From: Nemertoderma westbladi
Taxonomy: Eukaryota > Xenacoelomorpha > Nemertodermatida > Nemertodermatidae
Assembly: GCA_032718475.1 (NCBI GenBank)
Contig: JAUCBJ010000260.1
Span: forward strand, 1-59,653
Length of the DNA: 59,653 nt
Direction of reading: 5' to 3'
Shown piece after piece: positions 11,119-23,459 of this stretch; position 1 is the first letter of the stretch; the number at the start of each line of letters is the position of its first letter. The position numbers were made by a program, and so were the translations under genes. Below the pieces are notes generated by a model, which was not told the DNA's origin, did no database searches, and saw nothing but the letters and a program-made list of their open reading frames with translations.

Positions 11119-13177
11119 CATGCTTTGTTATAAATGGTGCCGATTGCGCATAGCACGATTTAACAAAAGTTGTATCCATTTGCTCTGAGAAAGTAAGTGC
11201 ACTGCACTGGAAATGTTTCAAAAGTTCTGATCTATTATACTGCGAGCTAAGCATCGAGTTAAGCCTAGGCATGGGATATGCATCCATACACTTGGAATAA
11301 ACAGAGCCCAAGCCGACATAGTTCGCGGACTTAGTATATCCAGCATTCTTTTGAAGACACGCATGAAGTATAGACTGAAGTAGAGTGTTGGGACACGATT
11401 GTATCCTGTGGATCATATTCGTGCCGGTTTTGAATATTTCTGCTGAGAACGAATAACATCCGAGTAAAGAGTAGACTACAGCATTGCTCGCATATGACCC
11501 GAGAAACAATAGACCCCGGAGGATCTTGCGATAATAAATATCTAGTTGCTGAAGCTCTGAGTTTGTGAGTGATCCGACGAAGAATTTTGCTGTATAAAGC
11601 ACCGTAGGAATAGCAACAGTTCTCCATATATAACCGAGAGTATCCACATCCAGCCATCGAATTGTCCAACCATTCTTGTGGAATCTATCCGAGACACTCG
11701 CGATTATTTGGATGCAATCTTGCAGATGGCATTTCTTGCTAGTGTTTACTGGAAAACCCAGAAATGTGATTTGCTCACAAGACGTTATAAGGGTTCCATT
11801 TATATTTATTAGTGATGGTATAGATTGTGAAGAGCAGCCTTGACCGAGACAATACGCCCACTTGGTTTTACTCCCCTCAATCTTGAGACCTATCTTTGCC
11901 AATTGTGTTTCTACGATTTCAACAGCTGTAGTTAATTCCCCCACTGTTCTTCCAATCAACAATATATCATCTGCGTAACCTATAGAACCGAGCCACAAAA
12001 GATCCAGTAGAAACCCCAAACCAGATTCATCCAAGCAATGAAGCACATCTCTTGTGTAAAAAATAAATAAAGCGGGAGAGGTCAACGAACCTTGTTTAAC
12101 ACCTTTTGTTATTGGTATGCCTTCAACCTGAACCTCATTTCCAAATTTAAGATATGCCACTGTACATAAGTAATAGTTGAGAAGTGCAAGACACACATAT
12201 GGGTTCACATTATCCTTCAAATTCCGGAATAAACAGACGAATTCGACATAATCAAAGGCACCAGTCACATCCAACTGACATAGAAACACTGTGTTACCAG
12301 ACCGACGCTGAGACTCCAAGAATTCTAACAAAGCACTTATAACCAAATCTGAGCCTATCTTCTTCTGATACGCAAATTGAGCATTAGGAATCAAATCTTG
12401 TATCGGCAAAAATTCCAGAAGGACAATAGATTCAAATATTTTTCCGAACAGACTCACTGTGGCTATTTGTCTGAAAGATTTATGATGGTTGATGTCACGT
12501 CCCTTTCCCTTATACAGACTTGTTAATATTGTTTCACCAAAAAACTCAGGTATATGTCCAGTTCTTAAACACACATTTATAATGTCTGCAAGAATTCTGC
12601 AAATAAAGTTAGCGTCCAGGCTAAGCACATGTTCAATAACAAGGCCCATTGTATCTGGAGATTTGCCGGTGGATATAGCCAAAATTGCTCGCTGTAGTGT
12701 CATAGCAGAGACAGTAGGTACCACCGCGTCTGGGCAGCTATTCTGCAAGTCCGATTTCAGTTCATTGATGGAAGTGTAGAACTCTTTACCTGGAAAATTT
12801 CTCTCTTCTAGTGCAGACCTTATCTTTTCCTGGGCATTTGTTGGTATTGTTCCACTCGTAATTTTATTAGAAGCAATGCTCTGCCAGAATTTGCTCGGAT
12901 TTGAGGTCATTGTGGCTGCAACCTTCCTGACATTGGCTGAAACTAGATTTCTAGCAAGGAAATTTTTGAGACGCCGAACTGATTTTTTGGACTCCTGATA
13001 CGCTTTACCATAATTGCTATCCATACATTGGCCATCACGACACCACAGGTTATATAGATCCTTTGTAGTTTTTGCCATTATATGTAACCTTGAAGATCTA
13101 ATCCTTATGTTATTTGTCTTGCGTTTGTGTTTAATGGATGGCAGAATTTTAGAAGCTGACTGACAAATGGCAACCAA
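11119..13177 (-). pseudogene. LINE reverse transcriptase ORF, broken at both ends
   Basis: A minus-strand ORF encodes a non-LTR retrotransposon reverse transcriptase of the CR1/L2/Jockey-like type. It has a linker segment with NPSKFWQSI, then RT blocks including LYKGKGRD, LDVTGAFDYV, a KQGSLTSPALF block and the catalytic GYADDILLIG. The 3' part is lost because element 1 inserted at 11118/11119; the last 18 or so codons of the open frame (to 11060) are really LTR sequence. The 5' side is cut by the inverted-repeat transposon at 13170, and I see no endonuclease beyond it. The frame is open over about 680 codons, so the LINE was fairly young when interrupted. Confidence 0.85.
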
Positions 13178-14840
13178 AAATATTATTTAATATGTGAAAA
13201 TTCCATCAGAAACATTTTATATGTTCTTCAGATGCATATCAATATGTTACATAGTCAACATTCATGATCACAAGCGTAGTCATTATTCTGTTGTTACCAT
13301 AGCAACGGGCATATTTTAGTATTTATGTAGTTATAGTAACGCATTTGGCATTTTATTGACATTGGAAGGTAATCCATATTAAAGATTATTGAAAAAAATT
13401 GTGTGGAGTCTGCTACAGTTATTTTATTTAACAAAGTCTTGAATTTTGACCATAGCAACGGGAGTTTTGATCCTATTTCGGGAGTGACTTGTTAAAAATA
13501 CTCAAAATTTGTTCAACGTTTGTTTAGCGGATGTGGAGACATTACCAGAGAGGGCAAGTTGAGAGATATAGATAAACATGGATTTACACTCGTTCCTATA
13601 AAAACGCTACAATATCATTCCAACAAACGCTATTAGCAAATTGTGACAAATACAGCAGCGCAGTAATATAATTTATTATATAGCTAGGTAGGCCAACTGG
13701 TACAGTAAAATACCAGTATTTATTATTTCTGATACCATATAAAATATTTAAAATATTCTGTAAATATATTGCTAAGGAAAACTCACCATGGATAAGTAAG
13801 ATTCAACATTGATGTAGAAAACTTGGTAATTACAGTATTTGAAAACTCGTTGCTACCTTGTGAAACTACCCGTTGCTAAGGTAACTCGCTGTTGCTATAC
13901 ACAATGACCAATTGCCAAGGAGAACTTACTACTGTTATTTAAACTTCACAGCTCCATAAAAAACATGTTATCACTATAAAACGCGATGTTGGTACAAAAA
14001 GACCCCGGTTGCTAAGGAAAACTTTCGTTACTAAGTACATTAAAAGGTCATTCGAATATTATTTTGTAATTTTCTACAGCATCTCATGCACAAAATACTG
14101 AAATGTACATTAAACCGAATTTTGAGTATTTTTACCAAGTCACTCCCGAATTAGGATCAAAACTCCCGTTGCTATGGTCAAAATTCAAGACTTTGTTAAA
14201 TAAAATAACTGTAGCAGACTCCACACAATTTTTTCCAATAATCTTTAATATGATTAACTTCCAATGTCAATAAACTGCCAAATACATTACTAAAACTACA
14301 TAAATACTAAAATATGCCCGTTGTTATGGTAACAACAGAATAATGACTTCGCTTGTAAGGGGCCGTCCAAGTATGATGTCAGCACTTTAGGGGGGGGGGG
14401 GGGGGGGGGGGGTTGGGAAGAAAATCTGATGACGTGCTGATGAGGGGAGGGGAGGGGGTCAGCCAAAATCTGACGTCAGCATGGTCATTTATAGGTGCTA
14501 GAAGAGATATAGCAGAAGAGTAAATAGCTTGCCTATTTTAATTGTTCGAAGGCCCGTAGCACGACCTTCTGTTTCAGTTACCAGTCACCATGTTTCAGTG
14601 ATTAGGACGCGAAATTTTTTTTTAATCTGATTTAGGGGGGGAGGGGGGGGGTCAACGCCTATCTGATGACATCTGATTTAGGGGAGGGAGGGGGTCAACA
14701 TTTTGGGGAAAAGTGCAGACGTCATACTTGGACGGCCCCTAATCATGAATGTTGACTATGTAACATATTGATATGCATCTGAAGAACATATAAAATGTTT
14801 CTGGTGGAATTTTCACATATTAAATAATATTTTTGGTTGC
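13170..14840. mobile_element. Long-inverted-repeat (foldback-like) DNA transposon
   Basis: The left arm, 13170-13510, is the near-perfect reverse complement of 14119-14840 once the nested MITE is removed, giving arms of about 340 bp. The arms begin GCAACCAAAAATATT. Each arm contains palindromic motifs of the GTTGCTATGGTAAC kind, and the central 600 bp holds several related CGTTGCTAAGG copies. No transposase is present, so it is non-autonomous. No clean target duplication is visible. It splits the LINE RT gene on its left. Confidence 0.8.
14359..14739. mobile_element. PIF/Harbinger-like MITE nested in the inverted-repeat transposon
   Basis: A 381-bp unit has terminal inverted repeats GGGGCCGTCCAAGTATGA at both ends and is flanked by the 3-bp duplication TAA (14356-14358 and 14740-14742). 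The matching position in the opposite arm (near 13268) has no insert and serves as the empty site. A 3-bp TWA duplication and GC-rich termini are usual for PIF/Harbinger. The interior is purine-rich with a G run at 14391-14412. It has no coding capacity. Confidence 0.8.
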
Positions 14841-15591
14841 AACAAGAAATGACATGAATGGCTGGCAAATTATGGTCTGAACATAGCAACATGTGAGGTA
14901 CTTGATCCTGAATTGGTTTCTTTTTAAAATGATACTAACCATATTTAAACTGAAGAAACATAATAAGTGATATTATTTTCTTATTACCTAGGTTACTATT
15001 CCTAGTTCCACTACTATTCCACTTCATCACCGAATCTAGAAAAAAAACAATTATGCTTAAGGACAATATAATTACAGAGTTTCCTAATTTTGCAACATGG
15101 GAACACGCAATACGGATACATTTCCAAAATTTCATAAATTAACTGTACTTTCAACGATGTACAGTAATTCTCATAGTTGTCATGGTAACCGGGTTTCAAA
15201 AAGTGCCCCATCGGATTCTCCGATAGTGATTTGGGTGGGGTATGTCAAGGTTAGAATTCCGTAGGATTATAGGAAATGGGTGATTTATGTATGACTTTCT
15301 GTTGCCATGGTGAAATGGTCTATTTAACCATGTTCCAACAACCCGATTTGGACCGATTTTGGATATGTTGATAAGCATAAAATTTGGGCCTCGAAAATAT
15401 TAAATTAAATTCTGTTGCAATTTGTCCGAGGTTGAGCCCCTTTTTTTCGCCTATTTTGACTGGACTATGAGTAAAAATTAAAAAGCTAAAAATATAATTC
15501 TGAGAAAATGGCCTTTAACCACAATAATATGGGGGGCTATAAAATGTTGTACAAATACCGGAAGGGGAGGGGGGTCATGTTGACACCAACC

Positions 15592-15624
<33 letters not shown>

Positions 15625-17758
15625 TAAATCTACATTTCAAAAAATTTGAAAGTTACAATTTTCACCCAATCTTTTTTCAAAAATGTTTTCCGAAGCGCTG
15701 AATCCATTGGAAGATATTTAAAAATGATCTGAATAATATAAATGGCAGTTTTAGTCCTCTACTAGGCAAAATATTAAAAAACAAGTAACTCGCACTTTAC
15801 AATTTGAACACAACAATTTTAATTGAATTATACCATGCTATAAATTCTCCTTTTCAGGTTTTCTGGGGAGCTGATTATAATGGAATACATTTCCAGAGCA
15901 TTGCTACTCGAGTTATTCGGAGTAATATATTAAATTTTGGTATTAGCACTAAATTTCGCACCCATTGGAGGAACGATTTAAGGATCACCCATCACGACAA
16001 AGTTTGAGATGCCCAGCGTTGTTTATATTTATCAGGAACATCATAAACAACAACCCAACATACAAGATAATACTATGATCAATTTTCATATTTACAAAAT
16101 TGGCGCCGGCACAAAATATTCATCCACCACCGAAAAATCCAAGTTTGAGAACTCTTATGCAATTTTTATTTATTCAATTGCGTTCAGTACCCTCAAAAAA
16201 CCGTATAATGTAAGTAACAAGGAATGTAAGATGCAAGTAACACAATCAATTGAAATTGATTGTGATTGTCAATCAATAATTGACAAGTTGTCACAAGCAA
16301 TGGAACTACTGAATGGATTTTCAAAAATTTCGTGCTGGCACCAAATTTTGCACACAGCACCGATTATTACAAGTTTGATATGCCTGGTGCAAATCGTACA
16401 GTATATATTCCGAGACGACAAAAATGAGAACCACAAGAAAACACTATTGCTCAAAAACAGGTTCAAACAATCATTTTACAAAATTGACATATTTCAAAAT
16501 TTCGTGCTAGCACCAAAATTTGACCGCCGCGGAAAAAACAAGATTGAAATTTTTAGCATATTTGATTTGAATTCCATCTAATTGCGAACACCAAAAAACC
16601 GGTGTAACTCAAAAATAGAGATGTTACAAATCATAGTTCATGAAATTCAATTTTTCAACAAAAAAAAGCCTAAAAAAAGTGCCAAAAGTTCCAAAGGTTT
16701 CAAAACGGTGCCGTAATCTCAATATTTATATTTATGAAGGCAATTGATTATTAGGAAGAATCGTAAAATTTAAGATTCCCAGCTGCGTTTGTTTCAGAGT
16801 TATTACAAAAATACCATAGGGGGTTGGCCTTATTGACCCCTGGCCTTGAAGATGCGGTTAATCTCGCGAAAGCCATTGTAGATATAGAGTTGTGGCTGTG
16901 CTATTTTGTTGATAAGCCGGCATAGCATTCTTAATGCACACTGTATTGGTCTTGGTAATTGTGCATTGCATTGCGGTGATGGCATAGCATCACAATGTGC
17001 AGTTTCAATGCAGCAGGTCGATTTAAGATAGATAGTGCCGACATAGCATGGGGTTTAGAAGTTGTATATTCCAAAACCCCATACGGTATGAGCACTAGTG
17101 TTAAATAAACTGCTAATAAACTGCTAGTCACTGATTGGTCCTTGCCTCAGGTTGAATTACATTGCCAGTGTTGAAACTGTATGTGGCAGTCCAAAGACAG
17201 ACAGAAAGGGCAACAGACATTCTAAAAACCACTAAACATTAAAACTGGCATTAGAAATGAAATCACTAAAAACATAGCGAAAACGGTGCAATGTGTGTGT
17301 TTTCTTTATTTTGTCAGGCAGACCAAGTAACAGGCAGAGTGACAGCTATAACTCAGAACTAAAAGAGATCTGAATATCATAAAAATAAAACACATAATAA
17401 TATATTTTTATGTCAATATTTATGTTTTCTTTCAGTTATGAAAACGCCTTTAAATTATGATCCAGAAACAATGAAAATTTTTTTTTATTGTTATCTCAAA
17501 CAGGAGGTGCAAACTAATAAGGATGCACTGCCATGCACCATGTATCCAATAGATCCATGGTGATGGTGCGAATCCTCTGCAGGCAACTGTGATTGAAATT
17601 GAGGAAAATATAAAAAGGGAGAGTGAAAATGCAATTTTGTGGAATTTAATTATGTATTACATGACAAACAAATATTTTGTATTTGTTTATGACGACCACT
17701 TGGTGTATAATTATTCTTGCTTGCTGCACCACTCTCTCAGCGAATTACAATATATCTC
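14841..17758. other. Non-coding region, diverged repeats and homopolymer tracts
   Basis: No gene is supportable here. A C run of about 29 bases lies near 15594-15622. Between about 15935 and 16560 four diverged copies of a motif of the form TTTCGTGCTRGCACCAAA recur at about 15935, 16097, 16326 and 16497. A 190-codon open frame across 16009-16581 is a by-product of this AT-rich repeat DNA. From 16600 to 17758 nothing is recognised. Confidence 0.5.
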
Positions 17759-17872
17759 AGGGTCAGTGGGTAAAATGTCTATTAGTTTTCCATGAAATAA
17801 ATTAATGGATAAACAAGGGTCAGTGGGTAAAATGTCTATTAGTTTTCCATGAAATAAATTAATGGATAAACA
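17759..17872. repeat. 57-bp perfect tandem duplication at the channel gene's 3' end
   Basis: Two identical 57-bp units (17759-17815 and 17816-17872) lie four bases downstream of the DEG/ENaC stop codon, in what would be its 3' UTR. Confidence 0.9.
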
Positions 17873-17875
17873 GTT

Positions 17876-20151
17876 CTAACAATTCATTTCTTTGTCAGAA
17901 CAATTATCTTTATCAACCTCTTCCTTTTTTACTTTCCAAAGTTGTTGATATGCTCTTCCAAGGATATTTTCTTTGTATATTAGAACCCACAGCAACTCAA
18001 TGAACTCAAAGAGTGTTAAAAGACTCATACCAATCCACAAACCTAAGGCGCCTCCAATATTACTCAACAGATCTTGCCATTGGTATTTTGGTGACTCTTT
18101 GATGGTGGTAACATCCATTGTTTGGAATCCGATTTTTACACTGGCTATATTATCTCTGAACAGCCTCAATACATTGTGCTGAAAGGTTTGATTCAAATGA
18201 AAATTCACACCTAAACTTTTGATACAACCTTTGTCTTTATTACATTCATTCTCTATAATACTTACAATAAATTTTGTGAAACCTTCTGCATTTTCTGTCT
18301 GTAGAAGATGTATAATTACATGCCCAAGGTATTCCTTGGATGGCCAAAATGACTGGCTGGAATAGGTAGTATACTCTGTTTGGTTACATTGTTGAGGACA
18401 GACACAAAGTTTATCATCAGCATTGCTATTATATCTGTGGCGAACATCTTCTGGACACTTTGTTTCCTTTTTGGAATCATCGGTTTCTACAATGCTACAA
18501 ACTTTAGCATCTAGATAGTAGTCATCAACACATCCACATTCTTTTAACATTATTTTCTGTAGGCACAACTGTTGACACAAATGAGCACTATAATCGTAAC
18601 TGACGCTTTCAGAATCGGTATACTTTGTAAGAATATGGGAAATCTCTGATTTGTCAGCACAATTGGTGTAAGGTCTTCCTGCAAGTTCTCGGATGGTTTT
18701 TTTAACAATTATGTGAGTTTTTCTTCCAGGGACAACAGTTATACCATTTAGGTGAGGGTTTGATTCTTCTGAGGGAGGATGAACAGAAATTCGGATACCA
18801 GTAGAATGGGACATCAACCCGATGTATTCTTCGGATTCAACATTTAATGTCAATCTTAAAACCTCTTGTGGGTACTTAACTTGATGTTGGTTATCTTTTG
18901 TGGAGTTTCCAGGTCTGTAGTTGAATGTGTAACAGTTTCCATAGCGTTTATTTTGAAATGTGAGAAACTTATTGCAAGGTTTGTTGGCAAAACTACAGTG
19001 TAACACCATGTCATTAAATTGATGGCCCATTCTTGCAACCTGTGGATATATATACACAATATTAATTCACTTAACTCAATCATTTTGATTTCCAATGACA
19101 GGTTCCTTTTGGTGAGCCAATTTTTCTCAACCCCCTTATAGACCATTTACACTAGAAAAAAATCACACCCAGCCAATTGATTCCTACCATTACCCCTTCA
19201 ATTACATATAGCCAAACAATTATTTTTTTCACCCCACGAAACGAACAACAGGGCATAGATGTGCTAATACTGTACCTGTGATTTTGAAAACATTGCCATA
19301 TCTGAAACATCAGTATAGTCAAAAGATTCAGATTTGTTCCATGCATCAAAGAAATCTCCTCCTCCATTGGGTGACATACCACAATCATCTTCATCTGCAT
19401 GGTTTCCACAGTCATCTGTAAAGTCACATCCCATATGAAGTGGGTAGCAAACCGCAGTACCGGCAATTACAAGGTTGCAAGGCTTTAAAACATCAGAAGA
19501 TTTTCGATTCTCTTCCGTCATAAAAGATACATCCTCGCCATTTGCTTTTATCTTCCGTAGGTATTCATTTCCAATAAGTTCCTTTGTATCGCAGTTGTAC
19601 AAACAACCCGCCTCATCTGACAAACTCGTACAATCATCAACACCATTGCAAACACTATCATTAGGAATGCAATCACCGAATCCACAATCGAATTGTGAGG
19701 CATCCTCACACTCATTTATTTCCGAATTATCACCATTCCTAGAAAATATGTTAAATTTATTTTTTGCTTTATAAATCTCTTTCATTATTCTTAGGCGCGC
19801 ATAATTGTCAAGAACAACTAAGTCTTTAAATGGATTCTGAGAGTTTTCTGTGTCCAGTCCAAATTGGTTTTTTCGAATGTTGTTCTCATTACATAATGTA
19901 ATAGCTGGAAATTCTAAAGGGTGTTCTTTTATACTTTCGAATGATGTGGTTATAGGCAAGTTAGCATAATCTAAGAGCAGCATACAGACTTGTAGCAAAT
20001 ATCCACTAATCCCACCCAGTAGCAACACTATCCATATGTAACGCCATACACGATTAGGAGGTTTTACAGCCCTGGGTGCCCCATGGAGTGTTACACCCTC
20101 GAAGAAACCACTACATATTTTAGAAAGCGATTTCTTTTCAGAATCTTTCAT
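17876..20151 (-). CDS. DEG/ENaC-family sodium channel subunit with LDL-receptor class A modules (two exons)
   Basis: Exon 1 is 20151-19276 (292 codons); exon 2 is 19039-17876 (387 codons and stop). The junction is phase 0, with donor CAG|GTACAG and acceptor CCACAG|GTTGCA, giving a 679-residue protein. DEG/ENaC channels are trimeric amiloride-sensitive cation channels of the plasma membrane. Visible marks: the N-terminal gating His-Gly (residues 23-24), TM1 at about 36-60, a post-TM1 FPAITLCN motif, a Cys-rich extracellular domain, GHQFNDMVLHC right after the splice junction, and TM2 at about 620-647 with GLWIGMSLL, the selectivity-filter region (G-x-S). Two LDLa-like modules sit in the extracellular domain: residues 148-183 with six Cys and DDCTSLSDEAGC, and a weaker one at 225-257 with five Cys. 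LDLa repeats are not part of vertebrate ENaC/ASIC. The ligand is unknown. The gene appears intact. Confidence 0.88.
19040..19275 (-). other. Intron of the DEG/ENaC gene
   Basis: A 236-bp GT-AG intron on the minus strand. Splicing restores continuous DEG/ENaC homology from SDMAMFSKSQ to VARMGHQFND. It is AT-rich with a TATATATATCC tract before the acceptor. Confidence 0.85.
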
Positions 20152-20639
20152 GTTAAAGTGAATTATGATCTTTGATATTTAACACTTAGAAATTAAGTAA
20201 ACAATGGAAAATTATTTAAAATTGAAATGTATTTAAATTAAAACAGAATGTTAAAAATTATTTGAAATTTACCTACATTTCTACAGAAAACAATATGTTA
20301 CTAATGACTTCACAACCATTCCTAAAATCCTTGTGACGGGATCGGAGATCCCGACCGGGTTAGAAATGTACGCGTCACCATTCTGCTGGAGATCGTGCTA
20401 CTAGCTTTGGCCGAGGCCGTTTGGGAAAACAGTGAAAGTTTCTGTTGTCTTTCGATGTTAATTAATATAGATGATAATAGCACGTCAGTAATGAAGGCAG
20501 AAAAATACAGATAAATTGTTACCGGTATGGCGGTGGCGGTCATTAACTATGACCGGTCTGCACTAACTAAACTGAATAACACAACTGACCGGTAAACCAG
20601 TAATGTGAGATAATATATGATTAATACATTGAATATTGG
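20152..20639. other. Intergenic region upstream of the channel gene
   Basis: About 490 bp that should contain the channel promoter on the minus strand; no core element is convincing. A small inverted repeat CGGGATCGGAGATCCCG lies at 20338-20354, followed by GC-richer sequence resembling the edge of a repeat, which I cannot classify. Confidence 0.4.
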
Positions 20640-20760
20640 TTCACCTCCTACTCTACTTTAGCCCTCTACCCAATGGATGCTTTCCTGTTCCCTATCACGT
20701 GCTTCCCTCCCTACTAGTGGCTTTGGGGCTTGTATCGTCCCCCCCCCCCCCCCCCCCCCC

Positions 20761-20816
20761 CAATGTTGGTTATGATACGAGATTAATATTGGTAATCTCG
20801 TATCCCCAACATATTG
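20761..20816. other. Stem-loop next to a C run in the LINE A 5' region
   Basis: Perfect 12-bp arms GATACGAGATTA (20774-20785) and TAATCTCGTATC (20793-20804) around a 7-base loop. They extend outward with CAATGTTGG pairing to CCAACATATTG. A run of 20 or so C precedes it. Confidence 0.75.
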
Positions 20817-20970
20817 CTAAAATGCCACATAAATTTTCTGGTGGGTAATGAAGTGGAATTGAATCCGCTTACAATCCTCCTTATCTGGAACTTTTAAGTT
20901 TCATCTGCTTTGTCTATGAATTTCAAACATGGAAACTGACCCCAAGAAAGGATAAGTTAGATGTTAAGTT

Positions 20971-21687
20971 ATGAATGAAACTCCACCACTACTAGGCCGG
21001 TCACGGTTGGTCGCGCACCCGGCCGGTCATGGTATAGTAGATGTGGCTCCTACTCATCCACCGGCTCCACACCTACGACCATGGCGTCCCCATGTTACTA
21101 TTATCGGTAAAGGGGCTGCTGTCGCTGGCGGGCTACGTGGCGTAACGCGCTCCAAACTGGTGTTCGTTTCTCGCATGGATCCATTGGTAACCTCATCTCA
21201 ACTTTTGGAGTTTGTTACTACAACATTCTCACTCGCAGGCCCTGGTATTACTTGTGAACGGATTGCTACTCGCTACGACTCGTATAACTCGTTTGTAATA
21301 AAGTGCACGGAGGCTGGTGCTGCCATTCTGTTTAAGCCTTATAATGCAGCCCTCTGGCCGGAAGGCATTGCGCACTACTGGGCGGGTCCTCGTGACCCGC
21401 GCCCCCCTCCAGCGAGTCTCCCGCTGATGAACCCGACTCGAGTGGTGGAGTTGTCTAACAGTTCATCTCCTTCGCATTCCCATCCGGGTTCGCCATCTCA
21501 TCCTTCGCATTCCCATCCTGGTTCGCCATCTCATCGTTCGAATTCACATCACCATACTCCGTTACAGCCAATCTCCACTATAATCTCAGATGAGCCTGAA
21601 ATAACAGCTACTGATACATCCGCAGAGGCTTCCAGGGGGATTCTGAGAGATAATTTGTTCTACACCCTGACTAGCCTACAGAACTAA
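20971..21687 (+). CDS. LINE A ORF1 protein
   Basis: The 238-residue product has a middle domain like the RRM-type ORF1 domain of CR1/L2-class LINEs: LVFVSRMDPLVTSSQLLEFV, then YNSFVIKCTEA and ALWPEGIAHYW. In such elements ORF1p binds the element RNA. A Ser/Pro/His-rich tail contains a duplicated HSHPGSPSH unit. A zinc knuckle or PHD-like N-terminus seen in some relatives is not present, so the N-terminus may be short or the start internal. It is the only open frame of this LINE without an obvious break. Function is inferred from sequence pattern and position 50 bp before the endonuclease. Confidence 0.65.
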   Translation: MNETPPLLGRSRLVAHPAGHGIVDVAPTHPPAPHLRPWRPHVTIIGKGAAVAGGLRGVTRSKLVFVSRMDPLVTSSQLLEFVTTTFSLAGPGITCERIATRYDSYNSFVIKCTEAGAAILFKPYNAALWPEGIAHYWAGPRDPRPPPASLPLMNPTRVVELSNSSSPSHSHPGSPSHPSHSHPGSPSHRSNSHHHTPLQPISTIISDEPEITATDTSAEASRGILRDNLFYTLTSLQN

Positions 21688-23459
21688 TTACTAATGTTTT
21701 ATACACTTCTTTTATACAGCATTTCATGTAAATAATATGGTATCTATATCTTCATACAATGCAAACTCGGTTTGTACTCCTTCTAGTCGTTATGTGGTGG
21801 GGAAACTCCTCAAACAAACTGACATCCTACTCCTACAGGAACATATGCTCCCCTAAGCAGGATTTGGCGTTCCTACAGACCCTCAGCCCCGACTTCCTAG
21901 CTTACGGCACCTCTCCGGTTGATCTTCGTGATCAACTTGTTTCTGGCCGTCCGTATGGTGGTCTGGGTTTCCTGTGGCGCGAGGACAAATTAAAGGACAT
22001 GCTGCGTATCATCAATACTAACGATCCGCGGATGTTATCTGCTCGCCTCTCTCTATCTCCTACGTTTTCTTTGCTAATTGTCAATGTATATCTGCCCTAC
22101 GAATGTCCCGACAATGTTGATCTCTACTTGGAGTATCTTGGTAAGATTGAATCCTTGGTGGCTACTGAGGGCACTAATAACGTAATGTTGCTTGGTGACT
22201 TCAATGCTGACCCGAATAAGATTTTCTACAAATATCTTACGGAAATGTGTCAAGATTCTGGTATGTCTATTCTCGATACAGATACCTTGCCAGATTCTAC
22301 ATTTACATTTGTCAGTCCATCGTTTAACACCACCTCTTGGCTGACCACTGTGTAACTATGCATGATTTTAGAAATAATATTTTTGATATTAAGGTGGACT
22401 ATGACCTTACGGTATCTGACCACATTCCATTGACAATAATTCTAGAACCTATTGATAACACTAATATGAATGACCAACCACTGCCACCGGGTGTGGATAA
22501 AATTAATTGTGCTAATAATACTAAGGTGAAATGGAATAATTTAACACCGTTTCAAAAATCCAATTACTCTCATAAATGTGATTCTCTATTATCTAATATT
22601 ATTATTCCATGGTCTGCCATTAAATGCTCTGATACTAATTGTTTGTTACACAACAATGACATTGAACATTTTTATACAGACATTGTTGACTCTTTAAAGG
22701 GTGCTGAAATCAATTCTCAGGGTAATAATTCTAACCACAATACTAATTATTCTCATATTCCTGGTTGGAATAGTGTTGTTGGTGAAAAACATTCGATTTC
22801 TAGGAATTTATTTTTACTCTGGCGTCAGCTTGGTAGCACTAGTGGTACCTCGTTGCACCAACAACTATTGCGTTCTAAAGCGCAGTTTCAGCAAGCTATG
22901 CGAAGCTGTAAACGCGCGGAGGAACAGCTACGCTCAGACAGTCTCGCCAAGTTATTGGCTGGTGGTGACAGTAATAAATTTTGGAAAGATGTTAAAAACA
23001 AAATTAAATATAATACTAACTCTCCTTTGACTGTTGACAGCGCAAATGGTGCACCTTCTATTTGTGCTCAATGGGCTGATAACTACAAAAAATCGTTTAA
23101 TTTTAACCCAACTCGTGTAATTTCAGATGATGTTAGGAATGCTACGTGCAATATATCATTTAGTTTAGATATGCTTGTATCTCCTAAAGAAATAAGTAGT
23201 GCAATTGGTGAACTTTCGTGCAATAAAGCGGCTGGCCCTGACCAGGTCTCTGCTGAAAATATTATTTATGCGCCGTCTCGGCTTCCAATTTTATTAAGCT
23301 TATTATTTTCTTGTATGTTTACTCACGGTTTTATGCCTATGGTTTTATTACAATCTTTTATATTACCAGTCTTGAAAGATAAGAACGGCTTTCTCACTGA
23401 TAGTGGCAATTATCGACCTATCGCGCTTTCTACTATAATCGGTAAACCTTTTGAAATTA

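Noticed and set aside
16009-16581. 190-codon open frame
   Set aside because: AT-rich, lies across diverged repeats, and shows no domain or codon pattern.
20330-20580. Possible solo LTR beginning TGTGACGGG upstream of the channel gene
   Set aside because: No matching end or target duplication could be identified.
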